A DNA stretch of 6,830 nucleotides from Candidatus Aminicenantota bacterium (GTDB taxonomy: Bacteria; Acidobacteriota; Aminicenantia; UBA2199): assembly GCA_030639705.1 (NCBI GenBank), contig DAOWKX010000079.1, forward strand, positions 1 to 6,830. Direction: 5' to 3'. Positions 1-6,489 of the stretch are shown here, piece after piece; positions within the stretch are counted from its first letter, which is position 1, and each line of letters opens with the position of its first letter. The translations under genes were made by a program, and so were the position numbers. The notes under the pieces were generated by a model, which had not been told where the DNA came from, did no database searches, and saw nothing but the letters and a program-made list of their open reading frames with translations.

Positions 1-1
1 C

Positions 2-658
2 GAAGCTGATGTGTCAGTTGTGATTGCCTCCACAGATCCAGCCCAGAAGACCCGGGGAATCAGTGCCTTTATCATTGAAAAGGGAACCCCCGGTTTCACA
101 GTGGGCAAACTGGAACATAAACTGGGAATCAAGTCAACCTCAACGGCTGAGTTTATTCTTGAAGACTGCAGGCTTGACAAATCAAACCTTCTGGGTGAAG
201 TCAATAAAGGGTTCAAGATTTCCATGATTACCCTGGATGGCGGACGACTGGGCATTGCCTCTCAGGCATTAGGAATCGCCCGGGCATCCATTGATGATTC
301 CATTAAATATGCCAAAGAGAGAGAACAATTCGATCAGCTCATTGCCAATTTTCAGGCCATCCAGTGGATGATCTCAGATATGTGGACCGAATACGAAGCC
401 GCCTGGCTTCTCACCTACCGGGCTTCATTGATGAAAGACAAGGGACTGCCTTACACCAAGGAAGCGGCCATGGCCAAGCTGAAAGCGTCGGAAGTGGCCT
501 CATTCTGTGCGGCCAAGGCCATTCAAATCCATGGCGGATACGGTTATACCACTGAGTTTGATGTGGAAAGATACCTGAGAGATGCCAAAATAACCGAAAT
601 ATATGAAGGCACCAGCGAAATCATGAGGCTGGTGATTGCCGCCAATTTACTCAAATGA
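2..658 (+). CDS. Acyl-CoA dehydrogenase, C-terminal part (5' end outside window)
   Basis: This is the last 218 codons of an FAD-dependent acyl-CoA dehydrogenase, which introduces the alpha-beta double bond into an acyl-CoA thioester and passes electrons to electron-transfer flavoprotein. The frame is open from base 2, so the apparent GTG at 11 is internal and the true start lies upstream. The visible part covers the end of the middle beta domain (GISAFIIEKGTPGF, then the KLGIKSTSTAEFILEDC strand pair) and the whole C-terminal helical domain (GGRLGIASQALGIA, YAKEREQF, QIHGGYGYTTEF). The segment EIYEGTSEIMRLVIA contains the glutamate at 605-607 that matches the catalytic base of short-chain (butyryl-CoA) dehydrogenases. 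Exact chain length cannot be fixed from this part. It lies 19 nt upstream of the DUF6125-like gene and in the same operon as icmF, so butyryl-CoA, isobutyryl-CoA or a related short acyl-CoA is a reasonable substrate by inference. Confidence 0.95.
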   Translation, partial: EADVSVVIASTDPAQKTRGISAFIIEKGTPGFTVGKLEHKLGIKSTSTAEFILEDCRLDKSNLLGEVNKGFKISMITLDGGRLGIASQALGIARASIDDSIKYAKEREQFDQLIANFQAIQWMISDMWTEYEAAWLLTYRASLMKDKGLPYTKEAAMAKLKASEVASFCAAKAIQIHGGYGYTTEFDVERYLRDAKITEIYEGTSEIMRLVIAANLLK

Positions 659-669
659 AAAATTGAGCC

Positions 670-674
670 AGGAG
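670..674 (+). promoter_or_regulatory. Ribosome binding site deciding the start of the DUF6125-like gene
   Basis: AGGAG sits 3 nt before the ATG at 678. The frame is also open upstream to a TTG at 636 that overlaps the dehydrogenase, but that codon has no comparable Shine-Dalgarno sequence. The ATG at 678 is therefore the preferred start, although the spacing is a little short. Confidence 0.7.
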
Positions 675-677
675 ATA

Positions 678-1433
678 ATGTGTCTCAAAAAAAAAACAGA
701 TAATGCCGATATCCGGTTAAGTCATGAACAGAATGCCCGCTTAACCATGGATTTCATTCATCGCCTGATGATGCATCATGCCATGTGGTATTCCCAGGTT
801 CAACAACAGCTCGGACCAAAAAGTACCCGAGAAATAATGAAAGCCGTGTATGAAAGGAGTCCTGAAATCCAGATAAAAAAATTAGCCAAGACCCTGGATT
901 TTGATATCGAACAGAACATACCCGAACCGCTCCTGTCTCTTTCCGAAAAAAAACTTAAAAAATTAAAAGAAACCATTGCGGCAAACTGGCTGGCAAACGA
1001 CGGGATATGGTTCCAGGCCGTGGAATTTTCCAGAGACATGGATCAGGCCAAAAAATGCAACGACGCCTGCTGGTCACATTTTTCTCCTTTTGAAGCCTGG
1101 TCAATTATGCATTTCTTGAATCTCTCTGAAAATTCCGGTCTGGAGGGATTAAAAAAAGCCCTCCAATATCGCCTGTATGCGGCCATCAACAAACAATCCA
1201 TCTCAGATGAAACCGATAACAGCTTTGTATTCAAGATGAACGATTGCCGGGTTCAATCGGCCAGAAAGCGAAAAGGATTAAAGGATTACCCCTGTAAATC
1301 CGCTGGAATTGTCGAATATACCACCTTTGCAGAAACCATCGATCCCAGGATTAAAACCAGATGTGTGAGCTGCCCACCTGATCCCCATCCGGAAGAATGG
1401 TATTGTGCCTGGCATTTTTTTATTGAAAAATAA
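678..1433 (+). CDS. DUF6125-like protein with C-terminal cysteine cluster
   Basis: This 251-residue protein is predicted to be soluble, with no signal peptide or membrane segment. I recognise the C-terminal block as typical of the DUF6125 family, which I recall as related to L-2-amino-thiazoline-4-carboxylic acid hydrolase-like proteins. No enzymatic role can be assigned from sequence. The block contains [31 protein letters not shown] and [16 protein letters not shown]. Cysteines at residues 190, 206, 229, 232 and 243 are spaced like a metal or cofactor site, which is inference. The N-terminal 150 residues are mostly helical and look like two copies of one module (residues 24-75 and 98-149). 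Codons 4-7 contain a run of ten A. The gene lies 19 nt after an acyl-CoA dehydrogenase and 11 nt before icmF, so it is probably co-transcribed with short-chain acyl-CoA metabolism. Confidence 0.88.
   Translation: MCLKKKTDNADIRLSHEQNARLTMDFIHRLMMHHAMWYSQVQQQLGPKSTREIMKAVYERSPEIQIKKLAKTLDFDIEQNIPEPLLSLSEKKLKKLKETIAANWLANDGIWFQAVEFSRDMDQAKKCNDACWSHFSPFEAWSIMHFLNLSENSGLEGLKKALQYRLYAAINKQSISDETDNSFVFKMNDCRVQSARKRKGLKDYPCKSAGIVEYTTFAETIDPRIKTRCVSCPPDPHPEEWYCAWHFFIEK
747..1124 (+). repeat. Internal protein-level duplication in the DUF6125-like gene
   Basis: Residues 24-75 and 98-149 align without gaps at an offset of 74. Matching positions include W37/W111, Y38/F112, V41/V115, Y58/W132, L73/L147 and F75/L149. 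The copies are at 747-902 and 969-1124. Similarity is in the hydrophobic and aromatic pattern rather than high identity, so this is a suggested ancient repeat and has not been demonstrated. Confidence 0.45.
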
Positions 1434-1444
1434 ATGAATTAAAA

Positions 1445-4400
1445 ATGAATAAACAACCAAACATTTATCAAGCAAAGAACAAAATCCGAATCGTAACCGC
1501 GGCATCCCTCTTTGACGGACACGATGCCGCCATTAATATCATGCGCCGTCTGATGCAATCTTCCGGCTGTGAAGTGATTCACCTGGGTCACAACCGTTCG
1601 GCTAAAGAAATCGTTGATTGTGCCATACAGGAAGATGCCCAGGCCATTGCCATCACCTCTTATCAGGGAGGTCATCTGGAATTTTTAAAATACATGCATG
1701 ATATGTTAAAAAAGGCTGATTCAGGGCATATTAAAATTTTTGCCGGCGGCGGCGGGGTCATACTGCCGCATGAAATACAGGAACTTCATGATTACGGGAT
1801 TACCCGCATCTATTCCCCGGATGACGGACGGGAAATGGGCCTTCAGGGCATGATCAATGACCTGCTCTCCAGATGCGATTTTCCCACCGGCACCCGTATT
1901 ACCGACGAACCGGAGAGTCTCTCCGCTACAAACCACCGGGCCATTGCCCGCCTGATTTCAGCTGCAGAAAATGCCCCGGAAAAAAACAGGGCTATTTTTA
2001 AAAAAATAAAAAAAATGAATCCCGGCAATCAGATACCGGTGCTGGGAATCACCGGAACCGGGGGATCTGGAAAATCCTCTCTCATTGATGAACTGGTCAA
2101 CCGCTTTCTGAATGACTTCAGTGAAAAAACCATTGCCATCATTTCAGTTGACCCTACCAAACGCAAAACCGGAGGTGCGCTGCTCGCGGATCGGATCCGC
2201 ATGAACAGCATTCACTGCGACCGGGTATACATGCGATCACTGGCCACCCGCCGATCCAACATCGCGCTTTCCCTGCATATCCGGGAAGCCATTAACATAC
2301 TCAAAGCCGCTGCCTTTGACCTGATCATACTGGAAACCTCCGGGATCGGGCAGTCGGATACGGAAATCACCGAACATGCGGATCTCTGTCTCTATGTCAT
2401 GACCCCGGAATACGGTGCCGGCACCCAGCTTGAAAAGATTGACATGCTTGATTTTGCCGATATCATCGCCATTAATAAATTTGATAAACTGGGGGCACCG
2501 GATGCCCTTCGGGATGTCCGTAAACAGTATCGCCGAAATCACAACCTCTGGGATACCAAAAACGAACAGCTACCCATATTCGGAACCATCGCCTCCCATT
2601 TTTACGATCCGGGGATCAATGCCCTCTTCAAGACCTTCCTGGAAAAAATGATTGAAAAGTCCGATGCCCGGTTCCAATCATCCTATGATCCAACAGCTGA
2701 AATATCCAAGCGTGTATCCATCATTCCCTCCAGCCGGTCCCGGTATTTGTCCGAAATCGTGGACACCATCCGAACATACAATCAGGAGGCGGACCGCCAG
2801 AGTGAATTGGCTCAAAAACTGTATGGAATTAACCAATCCATTGAGGCTGTTAATGAATCCCGATCCCCTGAATCAGTACAGGCTGAAAAAGAACTGAAAT
2901 CCATTTACAGGAAACTGGAATCCTATCTCAGTGAACAAAGTAAAGACATTCTCAAAAACTGGGATAAAAAAATTCAGGCTTACAAGAATAAATACTTTAA
3001 CTTCCAGGTACGCGATAAAAAAATCAAAATCACCACCCATACCGAGACCCTGTCCCACACCCGGATTCCCAAGATCAGCCTGCCCAGATACCGGGCCTGG
3101 GGTGATATATTGAGATGGAATTTACAGGAGAATGTGCCCGGGGAATTTCCCTATACAGCCGGTGTGTTTCCCTTTAAGCGCGAGGGAGAAGACCCCACCC
3201 GGATGTTTGCCGGTGAAGGTGGACCGGAAAGAACCAATAAACGGTTTCATTATGTATCCTCCGGCCAGCTGGCCAAACGCCTGTCTACAGCCTTTGACTC
3301 GGTTACCCTGTATGGGGATGATCCGGATAAGCGCCCGGATATCTATGGCAAAATCGGAAACGCAGGAGTATCCATAAGCTGCCTGGATGATGCGAAAAAG
3401 TTATACTCGGGATTCCGGCTGGCTGACCCCCAGACATCTGTTTCCATGACCATCAACGGACCTGCCGCCATCATGGCCGGATTCTTCATGAATACCGTGA
3501 TTGACCAGGAATGCGAGGTTTATATCAAACAACATGGCCTGGAGAAACAGGTAAAAAAGAAAATAGCTGCCTATTTCAAAAAAGAGGGACTTCCCCGGCC
3601 CGAATATCAGGGAAATCTGCCCGAGGGCCACAACGGCCTGGGGCTCATGCTGCTGGGAATTACCGGAGACCGGGTATTACCCAAAAATATTTACCAGAAG
3701 ATCAGAAAGGAGGCCATGTCAACTGTCCGCGGTACGGTCCAGGCCGATATTTTAAAAGAAGACCAGGCTCAGAACACCTGTATCTTTTCAACCGAATTTG
3801 CCCTGAAACTCATGGGAGATGTCCAGGAATCCTTTATCAAAAATGATGTTCGAAACTTTTATTCGGTATCCATATCCGGCTATCACATCGATGAGGCCGG
3901 TGCCAATCCCATCACCCAGCTGGCATTAACCATTTCCAATGGTTTCACATTTATTGAATATTACCTATCCCGGGGAATGGACATCAATCAATTCGGTCCC
4001 AATCTATCCTTCTTTTTCTCAAACGGCATCGACGCGGAGTATGCGGTGATCGGACGGGTGGCCAGGAGGATATGGGCCAAGGCCATGAAATTCAAATACA
4101 ATGCCAATCCGCGGTCCCAGATCCTGAAGTATCATATCCAGACCTCGGGCCGTTCGCTTCATGCCCAGGAAATCAACTTCAATGACATTCGAACCACACT
4201 CCAGGCCCTGTATGCCATATATGATAATTGTAATTCCCTGCATACCAATGCCTATGATGAAGCCATCACTACGCCGACAGAAGAATCGGTACGCCGGGCC
4301 ATTGCCATCCAGCTCATCATCAACCGGGAATACGGCCTGGCCAAAAACCAGAATCCCCTTCAGGGGTCCTTTATCATAGAGGAATTAACCGACCTGATCG

Positions 4401-4828
4401 AAGAGGCGGTTCTCATGGAATTCGAGCGTATTTCAGATCGGGGCGGTGTGCTGGGTGCCATGGAAACCAATTACCAGCGGTCCAAAATCCAGGAAGAATC
4501 ACTCTACTATGAAGATCAAAAGCAGACCGGTCAGTACCCCATCATCGGAGTGAACACCTTTCTTTCATCCGAAGGCTCTCCCACCATTGTTCCCCAGGAA
4601 GTCATCCGTGCCACGGAAAAAGAAAAAAAATACCAGATCCGGATGCTGAAGAACCTGCACAAGCAGCATGCAAATCAATCCCTCAAACTCCTGTCCGAAT
4701 TGCGGCAGGTGGTAAAGAAGAATGAAAACATATTCGATAAACTGATGGAGGTCACCAAATACTGTTCCCTGGGCCAGATCACTCATGCCCTCTACCAGGT
4801 TGGCGGCCAGTACCGCCGCAACATGTAA
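1445..4828 (+). CDS. icmF: Fused isobutyryl-CoA mutase IcmF (B12 domain, G-protein chaperone, mutase)
   Basis: This complete 1127-residue cytoplasmic enzyme catalyses the adenosylcobalamin-dependent interconversion of isobutyryl-CoA and n-butyryl-CoA. Domain order is that of IcmF. The B12-binding domain (about 12-145) has the DGHD motif with lower-ligand His26, SYQGGH at 72-77 and a glycine-rich AGGGG near 100. The MeaB-like GTPase (about 197-415) has a P-loop at 204-211 (GTGGSGKS), [22 protein letters not shown] and NKFD at 344-347. A helical linker follows, then the TIM-barrel mutase domain (about 530-1127) starting near [14 protein letters not shown]. In the active site, Phe588 (TRMFAG) and Gln776 (QAQNTCIF) stand where methylmalonyl-CoA mutases have Tyr and Arg, which marks an isobutyryl-type mutase. 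SGYH (His814) is conserved. The length is near that of known IcmF proteins. The start is 11 nt after the upstream stop and has no clear Shine-Dalgarno sequence, so translational coupling is likely. The alternative call, a methylmalonyl-CoA mutase, is disfavoured by both specificity residues. Confidence 0.96.
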   Translation: MNKQPNIYQAKNKIRIVTAASLFDGHDAAINIMRRLMQSSGCEVIHLGHNRSAKEIVDCAIQEDAQAIAITSYQGGHLEFLKYMHDMLKKADSGHIKIFAGGGGVILPHEIQELHDYGITRIYSPDDGREMGLQGMINDLLSRCDFPTGTRITDEPESLSATNHRAIARLISAAENAPEKNRAIFKKIKKMNPGNQIPVLGITGTGGSGKSSLIDELVNRFLNDFSEKTIAIISVDPTKRKTGGALLADRIRMNSIHCDRVYMRSLATRRSNIALSLHIREAINILKAAAFDLIILETSGIGQSDTEITEHADLCLYVMTPEYGAGTQLEKIDMLDFADIIAINKFDKLGAPDALRDVRKQYRRNHNLWDTKNEQLPIFGTIASHFYDPGINALFKTFLEKMIEKSDARFQSSYDPTAEISKRVSIIPSSRSRYLSEIVDTIRTYNQEADRQSELAQKLYGINQSIEAVNESRSPESVQAEKELKSIYRKLESYLSEQSKDILKNWDKKIQAYKNKYFNFQVRDKKIKITTHTETLSHTRIPKISLPRYRAWGDILRWNLQENVPGEFPYTAGVFPFKREGEDPTRMFAGEGGPERTNKRFHYVSSGQLAKRLSTAFDSVTLYGDDPDKRPDIYGKIGNAGVSISCLDDAKKLYSGFRLADPQTSVSMTINGPAAIMAGFFMNTVIDQECEVYIKQHGLEKQVKKKIAAYFKKEGLPRPEYQGNLPEGHNGLGLMLLGITGDRVLPKNIYQKIRKEAMSTVRGTVQADILKEDQAQNTCIFSTEFALKLMGDVQESFIKNDVRNFYSVSISGYHIDEAGANPITQLALTISNGFTFIEYYLSRGMDINQFGPNLSFFFSNGIDAEYAVIGRVARRIWAKAMKFKYNANPRSQILKYHIQTSGRSLHAQEINFNDIRTTLQALYAIYDNCNSLHTNAYDEAITTPTEESVRRAIAIQLIINREYGLAKNQNPLQGSFIIEELTDLIEEAVLMEFERISDRGGVLGAMETNYQRSKIQEESLYYEDQKQTGQYPIIGVNTFLSSEGSPTIVPQEVIRATEKEKKYQIRMLKNLHKQHANQSLKLLSELRQVVKKNENIFDKLMEVTKYCSLGQITHALYQVGGQYRRNM

Positions 4829-4901
4829 ACACTCCCCGATCCATAATTATTTCTAGTCTCTATGGTTTTCAATTCAAAAAAAAAGGGGGTCGCAACTTCC
4901 A
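4829..4901. other. Convergent intergenic gap at a composition boundary
   Basis: These 73 nt separate the icmF stop from the stop of the minus-strand toxin gene. No convincing intrinsic terminator is seen for either gene. On the plus strand a weak CCATA/TATGG pair (4841-4845 with 4861-4865) is followed by TTTT. A run of nine A then five G (4876-4889) gives C5T9 on the minus strand, but no stem precedes it. G+C falls from about 50% to about 30% here. Confidence 0.5.
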
Positions 4902-5279
4902 TTAATTAGATTTTTTATAAAGTCTCATGATCCGGTCATGGTCTTCATTTTCTTTATCTTGTTTAAAATAGATTTCAATTAATTCTATTTTATTTTCTGA
5001 TTCTATATAGGTATAAATTAATCTCAACCCTGTCCTTGCCCCCTTATTTTTTAAGGATCTACAGGCAAATTTCTTCACCTTATAAAAACTAAGAGGATCC
5101 AATCCCAAACCAGGTATTTTAAAAATTCCTTTATTATCTATACCCTTTAGATGATAGAGTTTTAATTGAAAATCAATCAGGTTTGATAAATCTTCTTCGA
5201 TAGTCCTAAATCTCTTTTCTAATTTCTTTAAATCTTTTTCAAATTCTTTTAATTTTATTACTTTAAGTTCCGTCATCAT
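4902..5279 (-). CDS. RelE/HigB-like toxin of a type II toxin-antitoxin pair
   Basis: This small basic protein of 125 residues shows the pattern of the RelE/ParE/HigB fold, whose members are usually ribosome-dependent mRNA endonucleases. An N-terminal helical region rich in Lys and Glu (about 10-45) is followed by beta strands with KKFACRSLKNKGARTGLRLIYTYIE (residues 69-93, split here by eye) and then IELIEIYFKQDKENEDHDRI. The GLRLIY strand and the EIYFK strand are the most diagnostic. Lys70, Arg74, Arg86, Tyr104 and Lys106 are candidate active-site residues, by inference. The ATG codons at 5279 and 5276 are both possible starts. The first overlaps the antitoxin gene by 17 nt, and no good Shine-Dalgarno sequence precedes it, so expression probably relies on translational coupling. 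It is second in the operon, after the antitoxin. The mRNase activity is inferred from the family and not visible in the sequence. Confidence 0.8.
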   Translation of the reverse strand: MMTELKVIKLKEFEKDLKKLEKRFRTIEEDLSNLIDFQLKLYHLKGIDNKGIFKIPGLGLDPLSFYKVKKFACRSLKNKGARTGLRLIYTYIESENKIELIEIYFKQDKENEDHDRIMRLYKKSN

Positions 5280-6036
5280 CTATTAGCGAATATTCCGATG
5301 TCCTATAAAATACTGATTCATATTTTATTGGCTTCCCCTTTTCACTGACAATCCAAGGTACATCACGATGGGAGTAGTCACTCATCTCATTGGCATTTTT
5401 ATCCGATAAGTCTTTTAAAACCCTATTAATCATCTCCAATTCATTACCATTCAATACTGATAAATCAGGTTCAACAATTGGGAGATATTTAGTCTGAGGA
5501 TAATTAAAATGTTCACTTTTCACTTCTTCAATCTCATTATCCTTTATCATCTGACCGGTAATTTTTTTAAATTCAATTGGAGTCGGACCAAAGTTATTCT
5601 TTATATAAGTAGCACCGATTAACTGTTCTTCATATTTCTCATAATAATTAAAATCAATAAAATATAACAATTTGTATATGACAGTCTGTCCAATGTTAGG
5701 TTTTGAACCCACTTTTTTAAGTATATACAGGAGAACCTGCTTAAACTTTTCAACATTTTGTTGAGGAACATCTATCCTGATGGAATTCTCAACTTGTTTT
5801 TTTACATTAACTTCCTTCTTTAAATTTATTTTGGGCATTTTATCAGGATTAACCAATTCATCAATTGATATATTAAAAATTGAGCTAAGTTGTATCAATT
5901 CCTCAGCTAAAAGCTTTCTTTCATTATTCTCAATCTTCGACAGGGTAACCCGTTTAACATTCATTAATTTACTCAGCTCATCCTGGCTTAAATTGGTTTT
6001 TTTTCTCAAAATACTAATTCTTTCACCAATACTCAT
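5263..6036 (-). CDS. HTH-Panacea (DUF4065/SocA-like) antitoxin
   Basis: The 257-residue protein has two domains. Residues 1-61 form an XRE/Cro-type helix-turn-helix (ERISILRKKTNLSQDELSKL, then KRVTLSKIENNERK as recognition helix and following turn), expected to bind the operon's own promoter. A charged linker (62-97) leads to a Panacea domain (about 98-240). Its hallmarks are KLLYFIDFNYYEKY at 122-135, the GATYIKNNFGPTP segment at 141-153 and SHRDVPW at 222-228. Panacea domains are known as versatile antitoxin domains that neutralise many unrelated toxins. Here the partner is the RelE/HigB-like protein encoded next, overlapping by 17 nt. The start is well supported by a strong Shine-Dalgarno sequence 4 nt before the ATG. 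The gene is much more AT-rich than the operon to its left. Direct binding to the neighbouring toxin is inferred from the arrangement. Confidence 0.92.
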   Translation of the reverse strand: MSIGERISILRKKTNLSQDELSKLMNVKRVTLSKIENNERKLLAEELIQLSSIFNISIDELVNPDKMPKINLKKEVNVKKQVENSIRIDVPQQNVEKFKQVLLYILKKVGSKPNIGQTVIYKLLYFIDFNYYEKYEEQLIGATYIKNNFGPTPIEFKKITGQMIKDNEIEEVKSEHFNYPQTKYLPIVEPDLSVLNGNELEMINRVLKDLSDKNANEMSDYSHRDVPWIVSEKGKPIKYESVFYRTSEYSLIDDDGT

Positions 6037-6040
6037 AATT

Positions 6041-6048
6041 CCTCCTTT
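6041..6048 (-). promoter_or_regulatory. Strong ribosome binding site of the antitoxin gene
   Basis: On the minus strand the sequence reads AAAGGAGG followed by AATT and ATG, a near-perfect Shine-Dalgarno match that fixes the antitoxin start at 6036. The toxin start has no equivalent site, which would favour excess antitoxin. Confidence 0.9.
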
Positions 6049-6056
6049 ACATGGGT

Positions 6057-6085
6057 ATCATAATATATGTTCGATATTATGTCAA
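6057..6085 (-). promoter_or_regulatory. Sigma-70-type promoter of the toxin-antitoxin operon
   Basis: On the minus strand TTGACA (6080-6085) is followed by exactly 17 bp and TATGAT (6057-6062). The -35 box is perfect and the -10 has one mismatch. A transcript would start near 6050, leaving a leader of only about 14 nt before the ATG at 6036. DNA upstream is very AT-rich. Confidence 0.8.
6059..6081. promoter_or_regulatory. Inverted repeat over the promoter, probable antitoxin operator
   Basis: CATAATAT (6059-6066) and ATATTATG (6074-6081) form a perfect 8-bp inverted repeat around a 7-nt centre. It covers most of the -10 box, the spacer and the edge of the -35 box. A helix-turn-helix dimer bound here would block RNA polymerase. 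A related sequence lies at 6088-6103, matching 6065-6080 at 13 of 16 positions, 23 bp away, and could be a second site. The match to this antitoxin is inferred from position, and AT-richness raises the chance of accidental repeats. Confidence 0.6.
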
Positions 6086-6104
6086 CCATTTGTTCTATTT
6101 TATT

Positions 6105-6414
6105 TCATTTTATTTTTAAATGTAACAGAAGTAATATCTCAAATATGAATTTTTGTTATTTAAATAAAACAAAAAGAAAAAGGGAGGCGGTGCATTGCAT
6201 TTTGATATTAATAATTGGAGCGCCCCAAAAACCTTAAAAACAATTTCTAAAAATTAATAATCCGTCCTCAATTTTTATAAATAAAAGTAATAGAGCAAAG
6301 AAGACAGTTAAGATAAAGATAGTCCCAAAATATGGAAATAAAAGAAAATAGAAAAAAAAGAGGAGAAAATTAAATATTTTATTTGAGTAATATTTTTTTT
6401 AGGGAAATTATTAC
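6105..6414. other. AT-rich intergenic region with no recognised gene
   Basis: This stretch separates the divergent toxin-antitoxin and LVIVD-repeat genes. It is full of stop codons, and its right part is purine-rich on the plus strand. An 8-bp inverted repeat, TTTTTGTT (6150-6157) with AACAAAAA (6168-6175), surrounds ATTTAAAT but is not placed like a terminator. A short GC-richer patch at about 6181-6217 stands out. I see no tRNA, CRISPR array, riboswitch or transposon end. Confidence 0.55.
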
Positions 6415-6444
6415 TTGACTTTATATAATAATTTCTTTTATATT
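6415..6444 (+). promoter_or_regulatory. Possible promoter of the LVIVD-repeat gene
   Basis: TTGACT (6415-6420) is followed after 18 bp by TATATT (6439-6444), a fair sigma-70 match about 46 nt before the start codon. A perfect TATAAT at 6424-6429 has no good -35 partner. The surrounding DNA is so AT-rich that this call is tentative. Confidence 0.4.
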
Positions 6445-6476
6445 TAATTAGATTACTAAATAAGGATAATGTGGGA

Positions 6477-6483
6477 AGGGGAG
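6477..6483 (+). promoter_or_regulatory. Ribosome binding site of the LVIVD-repeat gene
   Basis: AGGGGAG lies 6 nt before the ATG at 6490. It supports this start, which also places a signal peptide exactly at the N terminus. Confidence 0.75.
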
Positions 6484-6489
6484 TAAAAA

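Noticed and set aside
636..677. TTG-initiated extension of the DUF6125-like gene overlapping the dehydrogenase end
   Set aside because: It has no ribosome binding site, whereas AGGAG directly precedes the ATG at 678.
3511..3846. 111-residue plus-strand ORF in another frame inside icmF
   Set aside because: It overlaps conserved mutase-domain sequence that is clearly coding in the icmF frame, and its product is low-complexity and unrecognised.
4802..4817. GGCGG/CCGCC hairpin with a 6-nt loop at the end of icmF
   Set aside because: It lies within the final codons, before the stop, and is not followed by a T run, so it does not make an intrinsic terminator.
4876..4889. C5T9 on the minus strand after the toxin stop, resembling a terminator tail
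   Set aside because: No complementary stem precedes it; there is no G-rich left arm within reach.
5780..6148. 122-residue plus-strand ORF with long hydrophobic stretches
   Set aside because: It lies almost entirely antisense to the well-supported antitoxin gene, has no ribosome binding site, and its hydrophobicity follows from the complement of lysine-rich codons.
6190..6237. Tiny ORF starting GTG at 6190 behind AGGGAGG
   Set aside because: It is only 15 codons long, the spacing to the ribosome binding site is about 2 nt, and the product is unrecognised.
4902..6454. 11-bp direct repeat TTAATTAGATT at 4902-4912 and 6444-6454, which could look like attachment sites around the toxin-antitoxin region
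   Set aside because: A few repeats of this length are expected by chance in 1.9 kb of such AT-rich DNA, one copy lies inside the toxin gene end, and no integrase or tRNA gene is present.
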